This document shows positions 22,863-34,279 of a DNA stretch of 64,000 bases, in pieces. Below the pieces are notes generated by a model. That model was not told the origin of the DNA. It made no database searches and saw only the letters and a program-made list of their open reading frames with translations. The DNA comes from Gymnorhina tibicen (Eukaryota; Chordata; Aves; Passeriformes; Artamidae): positions 310,001-374,000 of the forward strand of contig VXAZ01000382.1 of assembly GCA_013399875.1 (NCBI GenBank), in the 5' to 3' direction. The stretch's first letter is position 1, and the number at the start of each line of letters is the position of its first letter. A program made the translations under genes and the position numbers.

Positions 22863-24852
22863 CAGGACCTCCTCCGACCATGGGTGCATCCCTCCCTCAT
22901 TTCATCCCGAAGCTGGTGGCTTTATTTACAGGAATTAAGGCAATGGCTCTATTCTTGGTTTCCCCTCCCACCTGCTTTTGCAGATGATGTGAGTCTAAGG
23001 CTTTAAAAAACAAAGCACCCAACACTCATGTTTTCTCTCTGGTCTTAAACCCTGCAATCAGCAGATCAAATGTGATTGTAGAGAAAGAAATTCCTTTGTT
23101 ATCCATAGCTACTTAAACACTGAACCTTCAAAACCTCCTCGGGAAACAGGCCTGGGGAACGGCTGCTGCTACTACAAGGAGCCCAGCACACAAGAGACTC
23201 AAAAATCAATATCCTTCACCCAACTTATCAAATTTACCGAGGACATTTATACACTATAATTAAATAGAAAAGAGATACAAATACAAAAGAGTATTTGCAC
23301 GGCACTGAATAGCAATTGCATTATCTCTGGGACAGAGGACACTTTGACAAAAAGGAGGGGAAACACCATATATCAACTGAAGAAGCTGCAAGGAGCACGG
23401 GGAAGGTCTTTGCTCTCATAGCTCAGGGGGAATGTTCAGCACTTAAGGAGAGACAGCCACAAAATATACATCAGCACGTGCACCTAAGGCATTTCTGCAG
23501 GTCCTGCTCAGTCAGCCAAAACGATGCCGTCAGAATTACACTGGTGATGGACATGGTCCAGAACACTCAGATGCCTCTCAGACTGGTGTAGGGTCTCCAG
23601 CACATGTTGGGGCACTTCCCCCTCGCTGGCGTGGAAGCAAAGCAGACGCTATTATGTTGCTTTTCAGCATATGAATGTACCAAGAAAAATCGATTTTGCC
23701 CACTAATCCACTCGGTAAGTCAGGGACGCCTTCCACAACCAGCAGCCACCTCTGCAGACTGGCAAGATAAAATCTTCTTTGCAAGGTTAAACCTGGGAAA
23801 GGCTGACTGCCAGTGCAGGGCAAACTAAAACACCGTGGAAAAGGCAAACTAGATTATCTGGCTATTTGTTAAACGATTCTTCTCACAAGGGTTGTGTTAC
23901 AAGCTTTTTGTGAGTGCTCCTTGCTTTCAGGTAGAGCCAGCTCTGGCTCCTCACTCCGAGTCCCTCCAGGCAGCACACTGCTGTGGATGGGACATCTCTC
24001 TTGCCATGGTGACCCTAAAATTCAGAATAGCCCAGTGTGGTGCTGGACACGTGCTCAGTGCTGGGGAACAAAAGGCAGGCGTGTTTGCAAAGGCACCCAA
24101 CTGCAGACTTGCTTCCACCTCAGCCTCAAAGGTGTCATCTTCAGGGTTGCCTACAACAATTAGGCACTGCCTAATTACACTGAGCAATAAAACCCAACAA
24201 ACAAGATGGGAAGAATTCCCTGCACGCTGCTCGTCCAATGCCAGGTGCCGTGAGGGGAATCCCAACTATCCCCTTCCCAATATCCTCATGGGGATGAGTA
24301 TCAGGTTAAAGGCTTCTTTGTTGCCTCTCTTGGGTCTTCGTATGTTAATGTGAATCACACTCCACTCTATTTTGAGCAATCCTTTATTAAAAGTGCCTGT
24401 GAGTCATTTTCTCTAAACTTTAAACTCTAAAAATGGTAATGTTTGGGTAGTAGTCAGGAATTTTTAAGAATTTGCATTCTTCTCTTTTTGATTGAACAGG
24501 AAAAGGAGGGTAACCTGACTCTGAGAGTGTTTGTTTCCCCTTGTCCTGCACAGAAATGCTGCTCTTGGATAGAATCACAACTCATGAAGTAAAACTTCTG
24601 AACGTCTTTCACCACGTACAAATGGAGAGTACTGAAAGAACAAATACAAAACAAAATATATCTTTAGGGAAAAGGCAAAAAACCCAACAAGCGACAACCT
24701 GGGAGTATCTATCAACTTACGTTCAGTATGCTATTAAAAAGAAGTCTATAAAGGTAAATCTGTGAACTTTGGATTAACACACATCCCTTTCCAGGAACTG
24801 AAAATCGTACTGCTAATTATTCATATCTCCAATGTCCCCCACCTGAAAGGTA
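22863..24852. other. Non-coding DNA, no gene seen
   Basis: This is unique sequence without recognisable exons or repeats. The frames at 23.9-24.4 kb are unsupported. Confidence 0.55.
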
Positions 24853-25062
24853 AAGAAAGGATTAGGAAGAAATTGTTCCCTGCGAGGGTGGGGAGGCCCT
24901 GGCACAGGGTGTCCAGAGAAGCTGTGGCTGCCCCTGGATCCCTGGCAGTGTCCAAGGCCAGGTTGGAGCACCCTGGGATAGTGGAAGGTGCCCCTGCCCA
25001 TGGCAGGGGGTGGAAATGGATGGGCTTTAAGGTCCTTTCCAAACCAATGTAGGATTCTGGGA
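24853..25062 (+). mobile_element. CR1 LINE 3' end
   Basis: It runs from GAAAGGATTAGGAAGAAATT through GGGGAGGCCCTGGCACAGGG, AGAGAAGCTGTGGCTGCCCC and CCCATGGCAGGGGGTGG to GGTCCTTTCCAAACCAATGT. It is a typical 5'-truncated copy. Confidence 0.92.
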
Positions 25063-26559
25063 TTTGCTCTCTGAATTGGATGTCACTAACCCAAGACAAG
25101 CTTTGCACCACAGAGCACAGCAAACAAACTGGCCCATAGGCACCACATGGGGCTTTTTGCATCCAGACACAGAGACACCTCATCCTGCTTGATGACATCC
25201 CATGAGACGCTACTGCCATGTCAAGTAAAGAAAAAGGCTCTTCACCAAAGGGAAAGGTCTCCAAAGAATTGATGGCACACGCTCCAGTCAGCCTCCACAT
25301 TTCCCTCCTCCATTACCTCACTGCAGAGCTTGCTCCCGTCATCTCCAGGCAGGACTGGCAGAAGAAAACAGGCTCTGGCCAGGAAACCCACCAGAGAAAT
25401 CACCTTTAAATGTCTCCTGGATGAACTAGGCATCTCTGATGTTCCCTCGGCCCATGCCAAGAATGAGAGCTTAACTGCTCTTCCCACCACATTTGCATTC
25501 CAAACTGCTTCAGTTCCTGCAGAGATCCCCACCCAGCACCATCCACAGGTGATGTGGGAAGGTGGAAGACAGCACAGCAAAAAAGCAAAACCAATGTGAT
25601 CTCCAAGCAGAGTAGACTGGGATGGAGCTGAAATCCTTTTCATTCCCTTGGGCAGGACCAAGACGTGTGGGGCAGAGAGGAGAAGGCACCAGAAGGTCCC
25701 AGGATGGCTCCACACTGATGAAGGACCCAGCTCCAGCACTGTCATTCTTTTACTTTTTGAGCTTGGAGGTGATTCTAAGATCCCAGTCATCCTGCTCGAC
25801 CACCACAAAGAGGGGTAAGGGTGATGGACTTACTGCTCCAGCCACGGGGTTCCAAATCCAACCTGTGCAAGGATGGCTAGGGAAAACATTCTAAAGGGAA
25901 ACTCACTTCCCCCAGCTGCCTGATAGAGCCCATCACAGGAAACATCTGCCATCCTCCACAGAGGACAAAAATCAGGAGGAAGTGGTTGGTCCATCCAGAG
26001 AAAAGAAAGTCAGAAACACTAAATGCACACAGGTCCTGCCCGAGGCAGGAGATCCACTTCTGCAGGCAGGTCTCAGCAAAACAGGTTAAATAAGGAGTTT
26101 TACAGACTGCCGAGCATGAAAACGGCAGCAGCCCACTTGATGAGGTCAGGGACTGAAGTGGCCTATGGTACTTGTAAGAGAAAACATCTGTTGGTGTTAA
26201 AAGGTCAGCAGGAAATGAACACTATTTACTTTGTCCTTACTGGTTAGGCCACTGCTCCTCGAAAGAGAACCACACATGGCTCAGCTTAGCACCGTCCCCT
26301 CGACAGCCACCCCACGGCTGCCCACCTTCGAGTCCCCTTGGTGCATCCAGGAACCCTCCGAGTGACCCCTGAGAGGGGGATGAGGGTGTCCTTGCCCTTG
26401 GCAGACCCCAGGGAGCCTCCCTCCTTCCTCATGGGAGGGAAAAGTCCTTCACACTGGGCTCAGGAACAAGCCGTTAAAATAAATCCGTCAACATAAAAGC
26501 GAAAAAAACAAGAAGTTTCTTCTGAAAAACAGGAAGCGTGAGGTACATAGCGGCTTAAA
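25063..26559. other. Non-coding DNA, no gene seen
   Basis: The 188-codon minus-strand frame at 25242-25808 is the longest on that strand in the window. It shows no domain, signal peptide or codon bias that I recognise and is judged a chance frame. Confidence 0.55.
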
Positions 26560-27060
26560 ATAGCGCCCGCTTGATTTGTTGACAAAACACGGGTCCCAAG
26601 GGGTCGTGCCTTTCTGCAGCTTTTTTTTTATTTTTCCTGCGGGCGGGCAGCAGGGCTCACCCCCCGTGGCTGCCCGGGGCTCTCCTGCCCTCGGCCCGGG
26701 GCTGGCACTGCTCCCTCCGCTCGCCCGCCCGGGAGGCCGATGGCCACGGGCCCGGTTGCGCTTCCCGTGCGCGGCACGGGGCTCCCACAGGAAACCCCGA
26801 CGGAAAACACCCCCCGCTGAAGGGCCAGGGCTCGCTCCAAGAGATGGAGCGAGCGCTTAAGGCTGGCACCCCCTCGCTGAAACGCGGTCTGAAGTCATAA
26901 GCGCGCGGGAAGCCGGTTTCAGGCTTTCCCTCGCCGGCTCTTCGCGCGTGGAAGAGCGCGATGCTGGCCAGGCAGGGCGAGCTGCTGGCGCCTCGGGACA
27001 AGCCTAAAATGATAAGGGTCTGATCCCAAGCCCTAAGCCAACAAAAGTTCCCGGACGAGG
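26560..27060. promoter_or_regulatory. CpG island, candidate alternative CTBP2 promoter
   Basis: This is a sharp rise in GC and CpG against AT-rich surroundings, with CTCGGCCCGGGG, CTCGCCCGCCCGGG, GCGCGCGGGAAGCCGG and CTTCGCGCGTGGAAGAGCGC. It lies about 16 kb upstream of the CTBP2 coding exon. On the minus strand CCACGGGGG|GTGAGCC offers a possible first-exon donor at 26660/26661. Vertebrate CTBP2 is known to use several first exons. That this island serves it is inference. Confidence 0.5.
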
Positions 27061-27196
27061 AATTACAGGACGGCATCTTCCGCAGAACAGAGGAGGGAGG
27101 AAATGTTGTGCTTCAGCATTTGGTCAAGGTTGTGTGATACTCTCCCATTCCTCAGTAACTCCCCAGAGTTTGGGTTCTGCCTCTCCTTCCCCACAA

Positions 27197-27470
27197 TCAC
27201 AAAATCATAGAGGGGTTTGGTTTGAAAGGGACCTTCAAGATGATGCAGCTCCACCCTTCCACACCTTCCACTGTCCCAGGTTGCTCCAAACCCTGTCCAA
27301 GACCCTGGCCTTGGACACTTCCAGGGATCCAGGGGCAGCCACAGCTTCTCTGGACACCCTGTGCCAGGGCCTCCCCACCCTCAGAGGGAACAACTCCTTC
27401 CAAACATCTAACCTACATCTCCCCTTTTTTAGTCTAATACCATTCCCCCTTGTCCTATCCTGATTCAGTC
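27197..27470 (-). mobile_element. CR1 LINE 3' end
   Basis: The plus strand reads CACAAAATCATAGAGGGGTT, then CTGTCCCAGGTTGCTCCAAA, GGACACTTCCAGGGATCCAG and CACCCTGTGCCAGGGCC, and ends near CATTCCCCCTTGTCCTATCC. It lacks the CCATGGGCAGGG block. Confidence 0.9.
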
Positions 27471-28575
27471 TGCAGAGGTGGAAAGCAGCACCATTTTTTC
27501 GGTCTTAATTTGAAAAAAACCCAAACCACATTAAAACAAGAATAACACTCTCAGATGATCTAATGTAGACTAAAAGGACTGTACTGAAAAGCAGGATGAG
27601 ATCCTATCCCTTTCCACATCCCCTGGCCTACAGACCAAGGCTGCCCGCGAGCCCTGCCTGCCTTCTCCTTACACACCACACCAGACACGAAGGGGCCCCT
27701 ATCATGAATAGCTAATTACTGGCCCACATTAAATTATTTCTCAAATTAAGATTTGTGGGTTTTCCCCTCGCCTAACAATACGCCTTTGAGAGCAGCGCTG
27801 CAAACACACTGGAGCAGGAGCAGCAGTGTAGCTCCATGTGCAATTAGGCCAGCATGTGGATCTTATTGCTCCTAAGGACTCTCATTTGATTTCCCGCACC
27901 ACCAACTGGTGAGAAGTTTTCGAGTCTATATAGAGAAGAATTAGATCACTCTTTGGGGTGGTCGCATCTGGGGTTGGAAAACCAGATGGAGCGCGTTTTT
28001 CCGAGCCCTTTGTAATTGAACCAGCACACCAAGTTGCTAGGGAGCAGGCAAACACAATCACTGCTCTGGGGCAGCCCACAGCAGCGCCGGTGCCGCGGCT
28101 GCCAACACTCGTAGGCACTGTCTGAAGTGCCAGCAGGGGAAACGGTCACATGGGCTGGGGTTCATACAGAATCAACGTGAACGTGGACCTACTGCGAGCC
28201 AAGGAGGAGCTCTGGGACTTCTGAACACGAGCATCTGCACCCACAGTCATGGTGTCGCCAAAGGAACGCAGGAGATGGATTTCTTCAGTTCCCTAAAAGT
28301 GCAGGGCTCTCAAGAGTAGGCTGAAACTGGGGGATGAAGAGGGGAGAGAAGGAGGGAGCAATAAGGAAGCTCCAGCATTTCAGAGCTGAGTGGGGACTGA
28401 GCCATGAACACTGCCCTTCCTGAGGATCAGGAAGGTGCATCTGACCGAGCACAGGATGGACGTGAGGCTTTCCTAATTGAAACATGTTTTATTGACTGAA
28501 GTGAGAGATGGATGAAGTGGTTTTATTCAAACCTTGACCAGCAGCATTGCACATGCACACAGAGAGCTACAGCCT
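27471..28575. other. Non-coding DNA, no gene seen
   Basis: This is unique sequence. Around 27.7-27.95 kb an AT-rich stretch (GAATAGCTAATTACTGGCCC) looks enhancer-like. No exon was recognised. Confidence 0.5.
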
Positions 28576-28978
28576 AACCACAGAATGGTTTGGGCTGGAA
28601 GGGACCTCAAAGCTCATCTCATTCCCAGCCCCTGCCGTGGGCAGGGGCACCTTCCACTATCCCAGGGTGCTCCAAGCCCTCTCCAGCCTGGCCTTGGACA
28701 CTTCCAGGGATGAGGCAGCCACAGCTTCTCTGGGCTTCAAGTGCCTCACCACCCTCACAGGGAAGAATTTCTTCCTAATCTTATTCTGCCCTCTGTCAGT
28801 TTGAAGCCATTCCTCCTTGTCCTGTCACTCTGGGCCTTTTTCCAAAGCCCCTCTCCAGCTCTCTTGGAGAGCCTTTAGATACTGGAAGGGACTCCAAGGT
28901 CTCCTCAGAGCCTTCTCCTTTCCAAGCTGAACAACACCAGCTCTCTCAGCCTGTCTCCAGAGCAGAGGTGTTCCAAAT
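28576..28978 (-). mobile_element. CR1 LINE 3' end, longest copy in the window
   Basis: It covers about 400 bp. The CR1 terminal block (ACAGAATGGTTTGGGCTGGA) is followed by the CCCTGCCGTGGGCAGGGGCA, TTCCAGGGATGAGGCAGCC and GGGAAGAATTTCTTCCTAAT blocks. It then extends further into the 3' part of ORF2 (AGCTGAACAACACCAGCTCT, CAGCCTGTCTCCAGAGCAGA). It is 5'-truncated with no intact open frame. Confidence 0.93.
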
Positions 28979-30402
28979 GTCACAGTCTTCGCCAGGGAAT
29001 GGCTATTTTAGAGACAAAAAAAATGCGTCTATTTTCCCTGGTGCTTAACCATGTACCGTGTTTTAAAACCTGTGGGTTTAAAACCTCCTTATCAGCAGCT
29101 AACATGGAGCACGGCTCCTCAAGATGCAGGAAGCATACGGAAACCCTACTCTCCTTTCCTTTCCTGCTATTTATTTTCCTCCTTGGAACTCAGAACATGC
29201 AACAATAAAGTCAGAAGTCAAACCATAAAAATGAGGCGAAATTTCTCCTTCAAATGCTGAGTTTGCAGCTGGAGTAGCAGGAGCAACCTGCAGCTTCCCA
29301 CGTGGCACCCCTGGGGCAGGGATGGTTGATGAGGGAGGGCTGTTCTTCCTCCCTCCACCAAATATCCCCAAAGCAAAGTGATTTGAAAAAGAATTAGCAA
29401 TTCCAGCCTAAGCAGAACACCTTAAAATATTTGTTTGGGATTTTTTCGGAAGGGAGCAGCAAATAGAAAAACAAATATATGTCCAGAATCAGCACTTCAC
29501 GACTCAAAAACTACACAGATGACTCATTCTCATGAACACAGCCTGCATATAAACATTCACCTTGAAAATAATCCTGCAACACTGAACCAGGAGACCAGGG
29601 GGATGGTGGGGACATCAGAGAGCTCACGGCAGAAAGAGGGGGCAATGGGTGATGGGGAAGCTATCAGGAAAAGGAGCTCAACAGAGAAATCCCCCTTGGA
29701 AAGCGTATGCAAGCACCTGGACAGAGAAATGCCCTTGAAAAGCACTTTCAAGCACTTGGCTCAGCTGTTTTATCAGGTTTTTGCTTTCCAGACAGCCCAC
29801 AGGTTTTTTGCATGAAAATAAAGATTTTCCTTTCTGCAAATTATCGGCATTTTGAGTTTGTGTTTGAGGAGGACTCAGCTTTTTAAAGAGTATTACTTCA
29901 TGGGTGTTTTCATCTTGGAAAAAATAAGAGAATATTTTCCTGTGAAGACACTAAGCTGACACCTTTGGTATTGCATTTTTCATATCCAGTTCCACATGGG
30001 TTCCACCTTTCCTTCCCAAACCAGTATTAGTCTGGCCAGCCCTCCTTTCTACACCCACCTTTCTCCTGTCTAAACATGTGGGGATACAACACAAGCTACA
30101 CCCGACCAACTCCTCCAACTGCCACTACAATGAACGCCTCCATGGCCCTGGATCATCTGGAGCCACCGGGATTTCTGAAATAACGTGATGAAATATCTGG
30201 GTGACTACACAGCCAACTCTGAGCAGCCAATTTGAAATTTCTGGTTGGTGGCACACCAAGGGAGCGCAAGGTTCAAGTGCTGGCCATCACACAAAGTGTT
30301 TCACAACGAATTCCCACTGCTTTCTAACCCAGCCGCCTTGTTTAAAAACCAATGCAACCCTCTAAGGTATACAAATAATTAATTTCAACCCAAACTCTAA
30401 AG
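28979..30402. other. Non-coding DNA with a small tandem duplication
   Basis: No gene was recognised. A 40-bp direct duplication lies at 29681-29760 and is listed separately. Confidence 0.5.
29681..29760 (+). repeat. Two-copy 40-bp tandem duplication
   Basis: ACAGAGAAATCCCCCTTGGA... (29681-29720) is followed head-to-tail by ACAGAGAAATGCCCTTGAAA... (29721-29760). The two copies share most positions, including CAAGCAC near their ends. Confidence 0.8.
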
Positions 30403-30581
30403 CAGCAGCTCCCAAACTTTCTTTCCTGGCTGCGACCTCATTTTACAGACCAGTAGCTCCGTGCAACCCCAAACAGCAGAATAAATATGGAACAAAATGA
30501 AATTTCCATCAGGCTCACGACCTTGTTCATAACTTCCCTGAACCTCATTCTGGAGCCATCACTCCACTCTGGGAACTGCTG
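30403..30581. mobile_element. Non-autonomous hAT-type DNA transposon (MITE)
   Basis: The 179-bp element starts CAGCAGCTCCCAAACTTTC and ends CTCTGGGAACTGCTG. The last 13 bases are the inverted complement of the first 13 with one difference (CAGCAGCTCCCA against CAGCAGTTCCCA). CAGnGGTTCCCAAACT termini are typical of hAT elements of the Charlie group. No transposase is encoded. An 8-bp target duplication is not preserved (CTCTAAAG before, TACCACAA after), consistent with age. Confidence 0.7.
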
Positions 30582-33500
30582 TACCACAAATGATGTTGGA
30601 AACCCACACCCAGCCACAGACAAACCAGTGGCACCCACGGAGACACCAATGGCTCCACGGGCATGGATGGGAGACCAACACCTTTGGTTCAATGATAAAA
30701 CCCTGATTTGCCCCATGAGTTCAATGATGTCTGTCTGGTTTTTCCCAGCAATGCCCCCAAATCTCTCCAGCCCCTTTCACAAACGGCAAAACCCCAAAAT
30801 GTGGATGTTAGCTAAGGGTATCATAAATAAACCCCTTTCAAATTACCTCCCTTGGCATTTTTTATTGCCAAAAGACAAATTTTAGCTTTAGGGGAACTCC
30901 GGTGCTTTTTGCACGCTGCTGAGGATGCAGTCAGTGTCACAGACATAAATTATCAAGTCAAATGACTTGCTCCACTATGCAACTCTGGTGGCAGGAGCTG
31001 AGACTGGAATTAAGGCTTTCCTGGTTCCCAGATCAGATCCTACACAATTACAGTTTCCCAGCCAACTGTACAAACGGGGTGTTTCCAGGCTGGATATCAG
31101 AGACCAGCAAAGGCAAAACAAACAATGGGAATCACTTCAGAAAAACTTGATCTCTTCCTCTCTGACTCCAAGTTCAGGATTTTGGCATCACCCCTGACGG
31201 TGGTGACTTACACAATAAAAAAGCCAACCAGCAAGTTCATGCAGCAGAGAGGGGGGTAGAGCAACGCAGATCCTGGGGAGGGATTTTTTTTGGCCATCTG
31301 CCCTCTTTCTGACATATTTTAAGAGACGAGAAATCCCCAAAATGGTTTATCTGGAGGGTTGGACTGTGAGCTGGAGCAGCGTGGCCGTAATGCCTGTAAA
31401 GCGACATTCCCTGCACACACACTGCATCCCAGGGCAGCAACCTGCACAGTAAACACGAGGATATTCCCCTACATGTGCAGAAAACCAAGGATAAAAATTT
31501 AGTCCTTTGGCTCCCTACTGCCGTTAAAATTAATTGCCACATAAAATTGCTGATTCCTACCAAATGAAGCTACACAATTTATCAACTCAAGGATAGAGCA
31601 AACTCACTCGTGGTTTAAATACGTTATCTGAGTTATTGCAGGATTCTGCACCAGCGACAGTTTTATGGATAATGTAGGTTTTGTAAATTCATTAGCACGG
31701 GACGAACTTTCAAAGCAAACAAAGGCATTAAACAAACACCACAATACTGTATTTACACACAAATTAGATTTCCCTTCCCTTTCCGAAGCCGTGCTGGGAT
31801 ACTCGGAGGAAAAATAGGAAAGCAGGTCTGCTGTAACACTTCATGAAGGGAAAACAGGGCTGTTCATTAGCACCTGGATCAGTGGGGGCTGATCTCAGAC
31901 CTGTGTTTCCTGACCTAATAGCATGAGCAGGTCACTTGTTGGCTTCTGATTCAGCCCCCCCAAGCTCTTAAATTGTTGAAGAATCACTTCTATGCCACAA
32001 AAGGAGACTGGACCTGCTCCAGAGCCCTTTGCAGTCCATGGCATCTTTCCACTGATTTCAGCAGGCTTTAAAACAATGGCACGCTATCCCCTAATTAAAG
32101 GGACCATGTCATCTGGAATCTACTCCCTTTCAAGCAAAGTTAAAACCAGTTTCAAACCTATTCCTGGGTGAATCCCCCTGCCCTTTTCCCGTTGATTAAA
32201 TGCTTTCCCTGCCAGCTGAGATAGGGAATAGCTGCCAAGCTGACACAGGACATGGGAGAAGGATGAAAATTGCATCTCTGTGACTTGCTGTCAAACCAAA
32301 GGAGACACTGAAAATAAGAAGAAAAACATTTTTTGGACTTTCCTACAACAAGAGATGTTAAAAACAATTTCAGAAGGAAGCACAAATTTTCAGCTGCTAC
32401 TGCTTCTCCTGCAAGAAGTCTCATGATGGAAACTGTTTTAACCTGTACTTGCTGGAAGGAATGACTAACATTGCTATTAAAAAAAAAAGAGATTGGGGGG
32501 GGGGAAAAAAGCTGTTTTTCTCCACTTTTCCATTCTGTTTACTCTGTGCATTTATCACCAGCATGTGTAGAAGCAGCCTCACTCTTTCCCCTGTGCAGGC
32601 AGTGAGTTAGTCACACTTTCCCCTGTTGTGTAGCTCCTTTAGTCAGCAGCAGGGAAGTGATAAAGATGAAAAAAACTAAACAAAACCAGGAAAACGCAAT
32701 TGTGAAAAACACAGAAATTAGCAGGAGGTCCTTGCAGGCAAATGTAATATTCAAATCGATTTGGCTTGCTTTAATTTAGGAGACAGCAATCTGGAAAGGA
32801 GCTCCTGCCTCTCCACGCAGCCTCTCCTCTGAAGGAAGTGCACGGAGGGTACAGGAGAGGGAGGGCAAGGACAGAGGAGAGGCAGCAGAGCTACAGGAAC
32901 TCCTGGTGCAAAGCCCAGGCAGAAACATCTCAGAAGCTGAGAAATTGCTGCTAGGGAGTGGATGTGAACCCCAGAGTCAGCGCCAGCCTCCGAGCCCAGC
33001 AGGGCACTCACTTATGCTCACCAGGTGTTAAATAACCCGCCTGCAGCGGGAACAGCCCAACTTTTGTGGCCAGGATAATGTAATTATGCACCACTGCTTC
33101 TTTCTTGGGGGTCTACTTATTTAAAATGCATTGAAGACTGTTCTTGCACTGTTCAATGCACTGTTGACTGTGTCGTCCCCCTTCCCTTTTCTGCTGGGCT
33201 GGGGAAATGAATCGCTAAAAAAGGGTGACTCCTGGTTTAAATAAACCCAACAAAAGCAGTAACAATAGGAAACCCCCAAAAATTTATTTCCAGACTCACA
33301 GCATCGCTCATTTTCCATCAAATAACTTGCTACAATAGGTACATGAAGTGGCAAAGATACCAAATCACCCTAATACACCTATACAAAATTATCACCCTAA
33401 ACCATCTGGAATCAGAGCGTTCTGGTGGGCAGTTTTCCAGTCTTGGGACTTATTCTTGATTATAAAAACCATGGATTGGTCACAGGCAGAGCAGGGCGAG

Positions 33501-34119
33501 GCTGAGACTTTACATTTATTAGGCACAAATCTGCACCTACCTGCATTAACATAATGTAAGACCAGGTAGGATCCTGCCTCCAAGACTTTGAGCTCCAAAT
33601 CCCTCAGACACCTGCTGTGCATGACCAGACCTGGCTCTACCCCTGCGGAGAGGGGCACGGGATGGACACCAGGCAGTTCCACCAAAATCCAGGGAAGAAA
33701 GGCTCATTTCCAAGTGCCATCAGTGAACCCAGCAGTGCTATCACAGTTTCATCAGCAGGTGTGTGTGTGGGCAGGCCTCTGGATGATGGGGTTGCTGCTT
33801 CACAGTGTCCAGGAGATGGGGAAGAACGAGGGGATGAGGCCGTTCTGCCTTCCCTGCACTGCAACTTTGGGGAGCAGCACAGGGTGCAAATCCCATCACC
33901 CTAATCCATGGCTGCCCACACCATCCTTTCATCTCCCTGTTCAAAACATCCTCCTGGCTCTGTGAGGGCAGGGATTTGCCTAAATCAGCACCAAACAGTA
34001 GCACACTTCCACTTAAAATCAACCCCAATATTAGATACTCCCAACACAGATCCCGGCCAGCAGGGGTTTGGGAATGGCCCAGCTCACACACAGCTCTGCC
34101 ACCCCGACACTTCCCCGAC
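30582..34119. other. Non-coding DNA, no gene seen
   Basis: This is mostly unique sequence. A G run adjoins an A run at 32495-32510. Frames at 32.7-33.9 kb have no recognisable domains. Confidence 0.5.
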
Positions 34120-34279
34120 CTGCAGCCTGGCCCAGTGCAAGGGAGTTGGAACTAGATGGGCTTTAAGGTCCCTTCCAACCCAAACCATTCNCTGCAGCCT
34201 GGCAAGGGGGAAGTGCAAGGGGGTTGGAACTAGATGGGCTTTAAGGTCCCTTCCAACCCAAACCATTCCGTGACTCTGA
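34120..34279 (+). mobile_element. CR1 terminal fragment, duplicated around an assembly N
   Basis: The CR1 end GTTGGAACTAGATGGGCTTT, AAGGTCCCTTCCAACCCAAA, CCATTC occurs at 34120-34190. It is repeated at 34192-34269 with the same leading CTGCAGCCTGGC. The single N at 34191 separates the copies. They differ by an insertion (AAGGGGGAA against CC) and one substitution. Confidence 0.85.

Noticed and set aside
25242..25808. 188-codon minus-strand open frame
   Set aside because: No domain, signal sequence, start context or splice pattern that I recognise; long frames arise by chance in GC-richer intergenic DNA.
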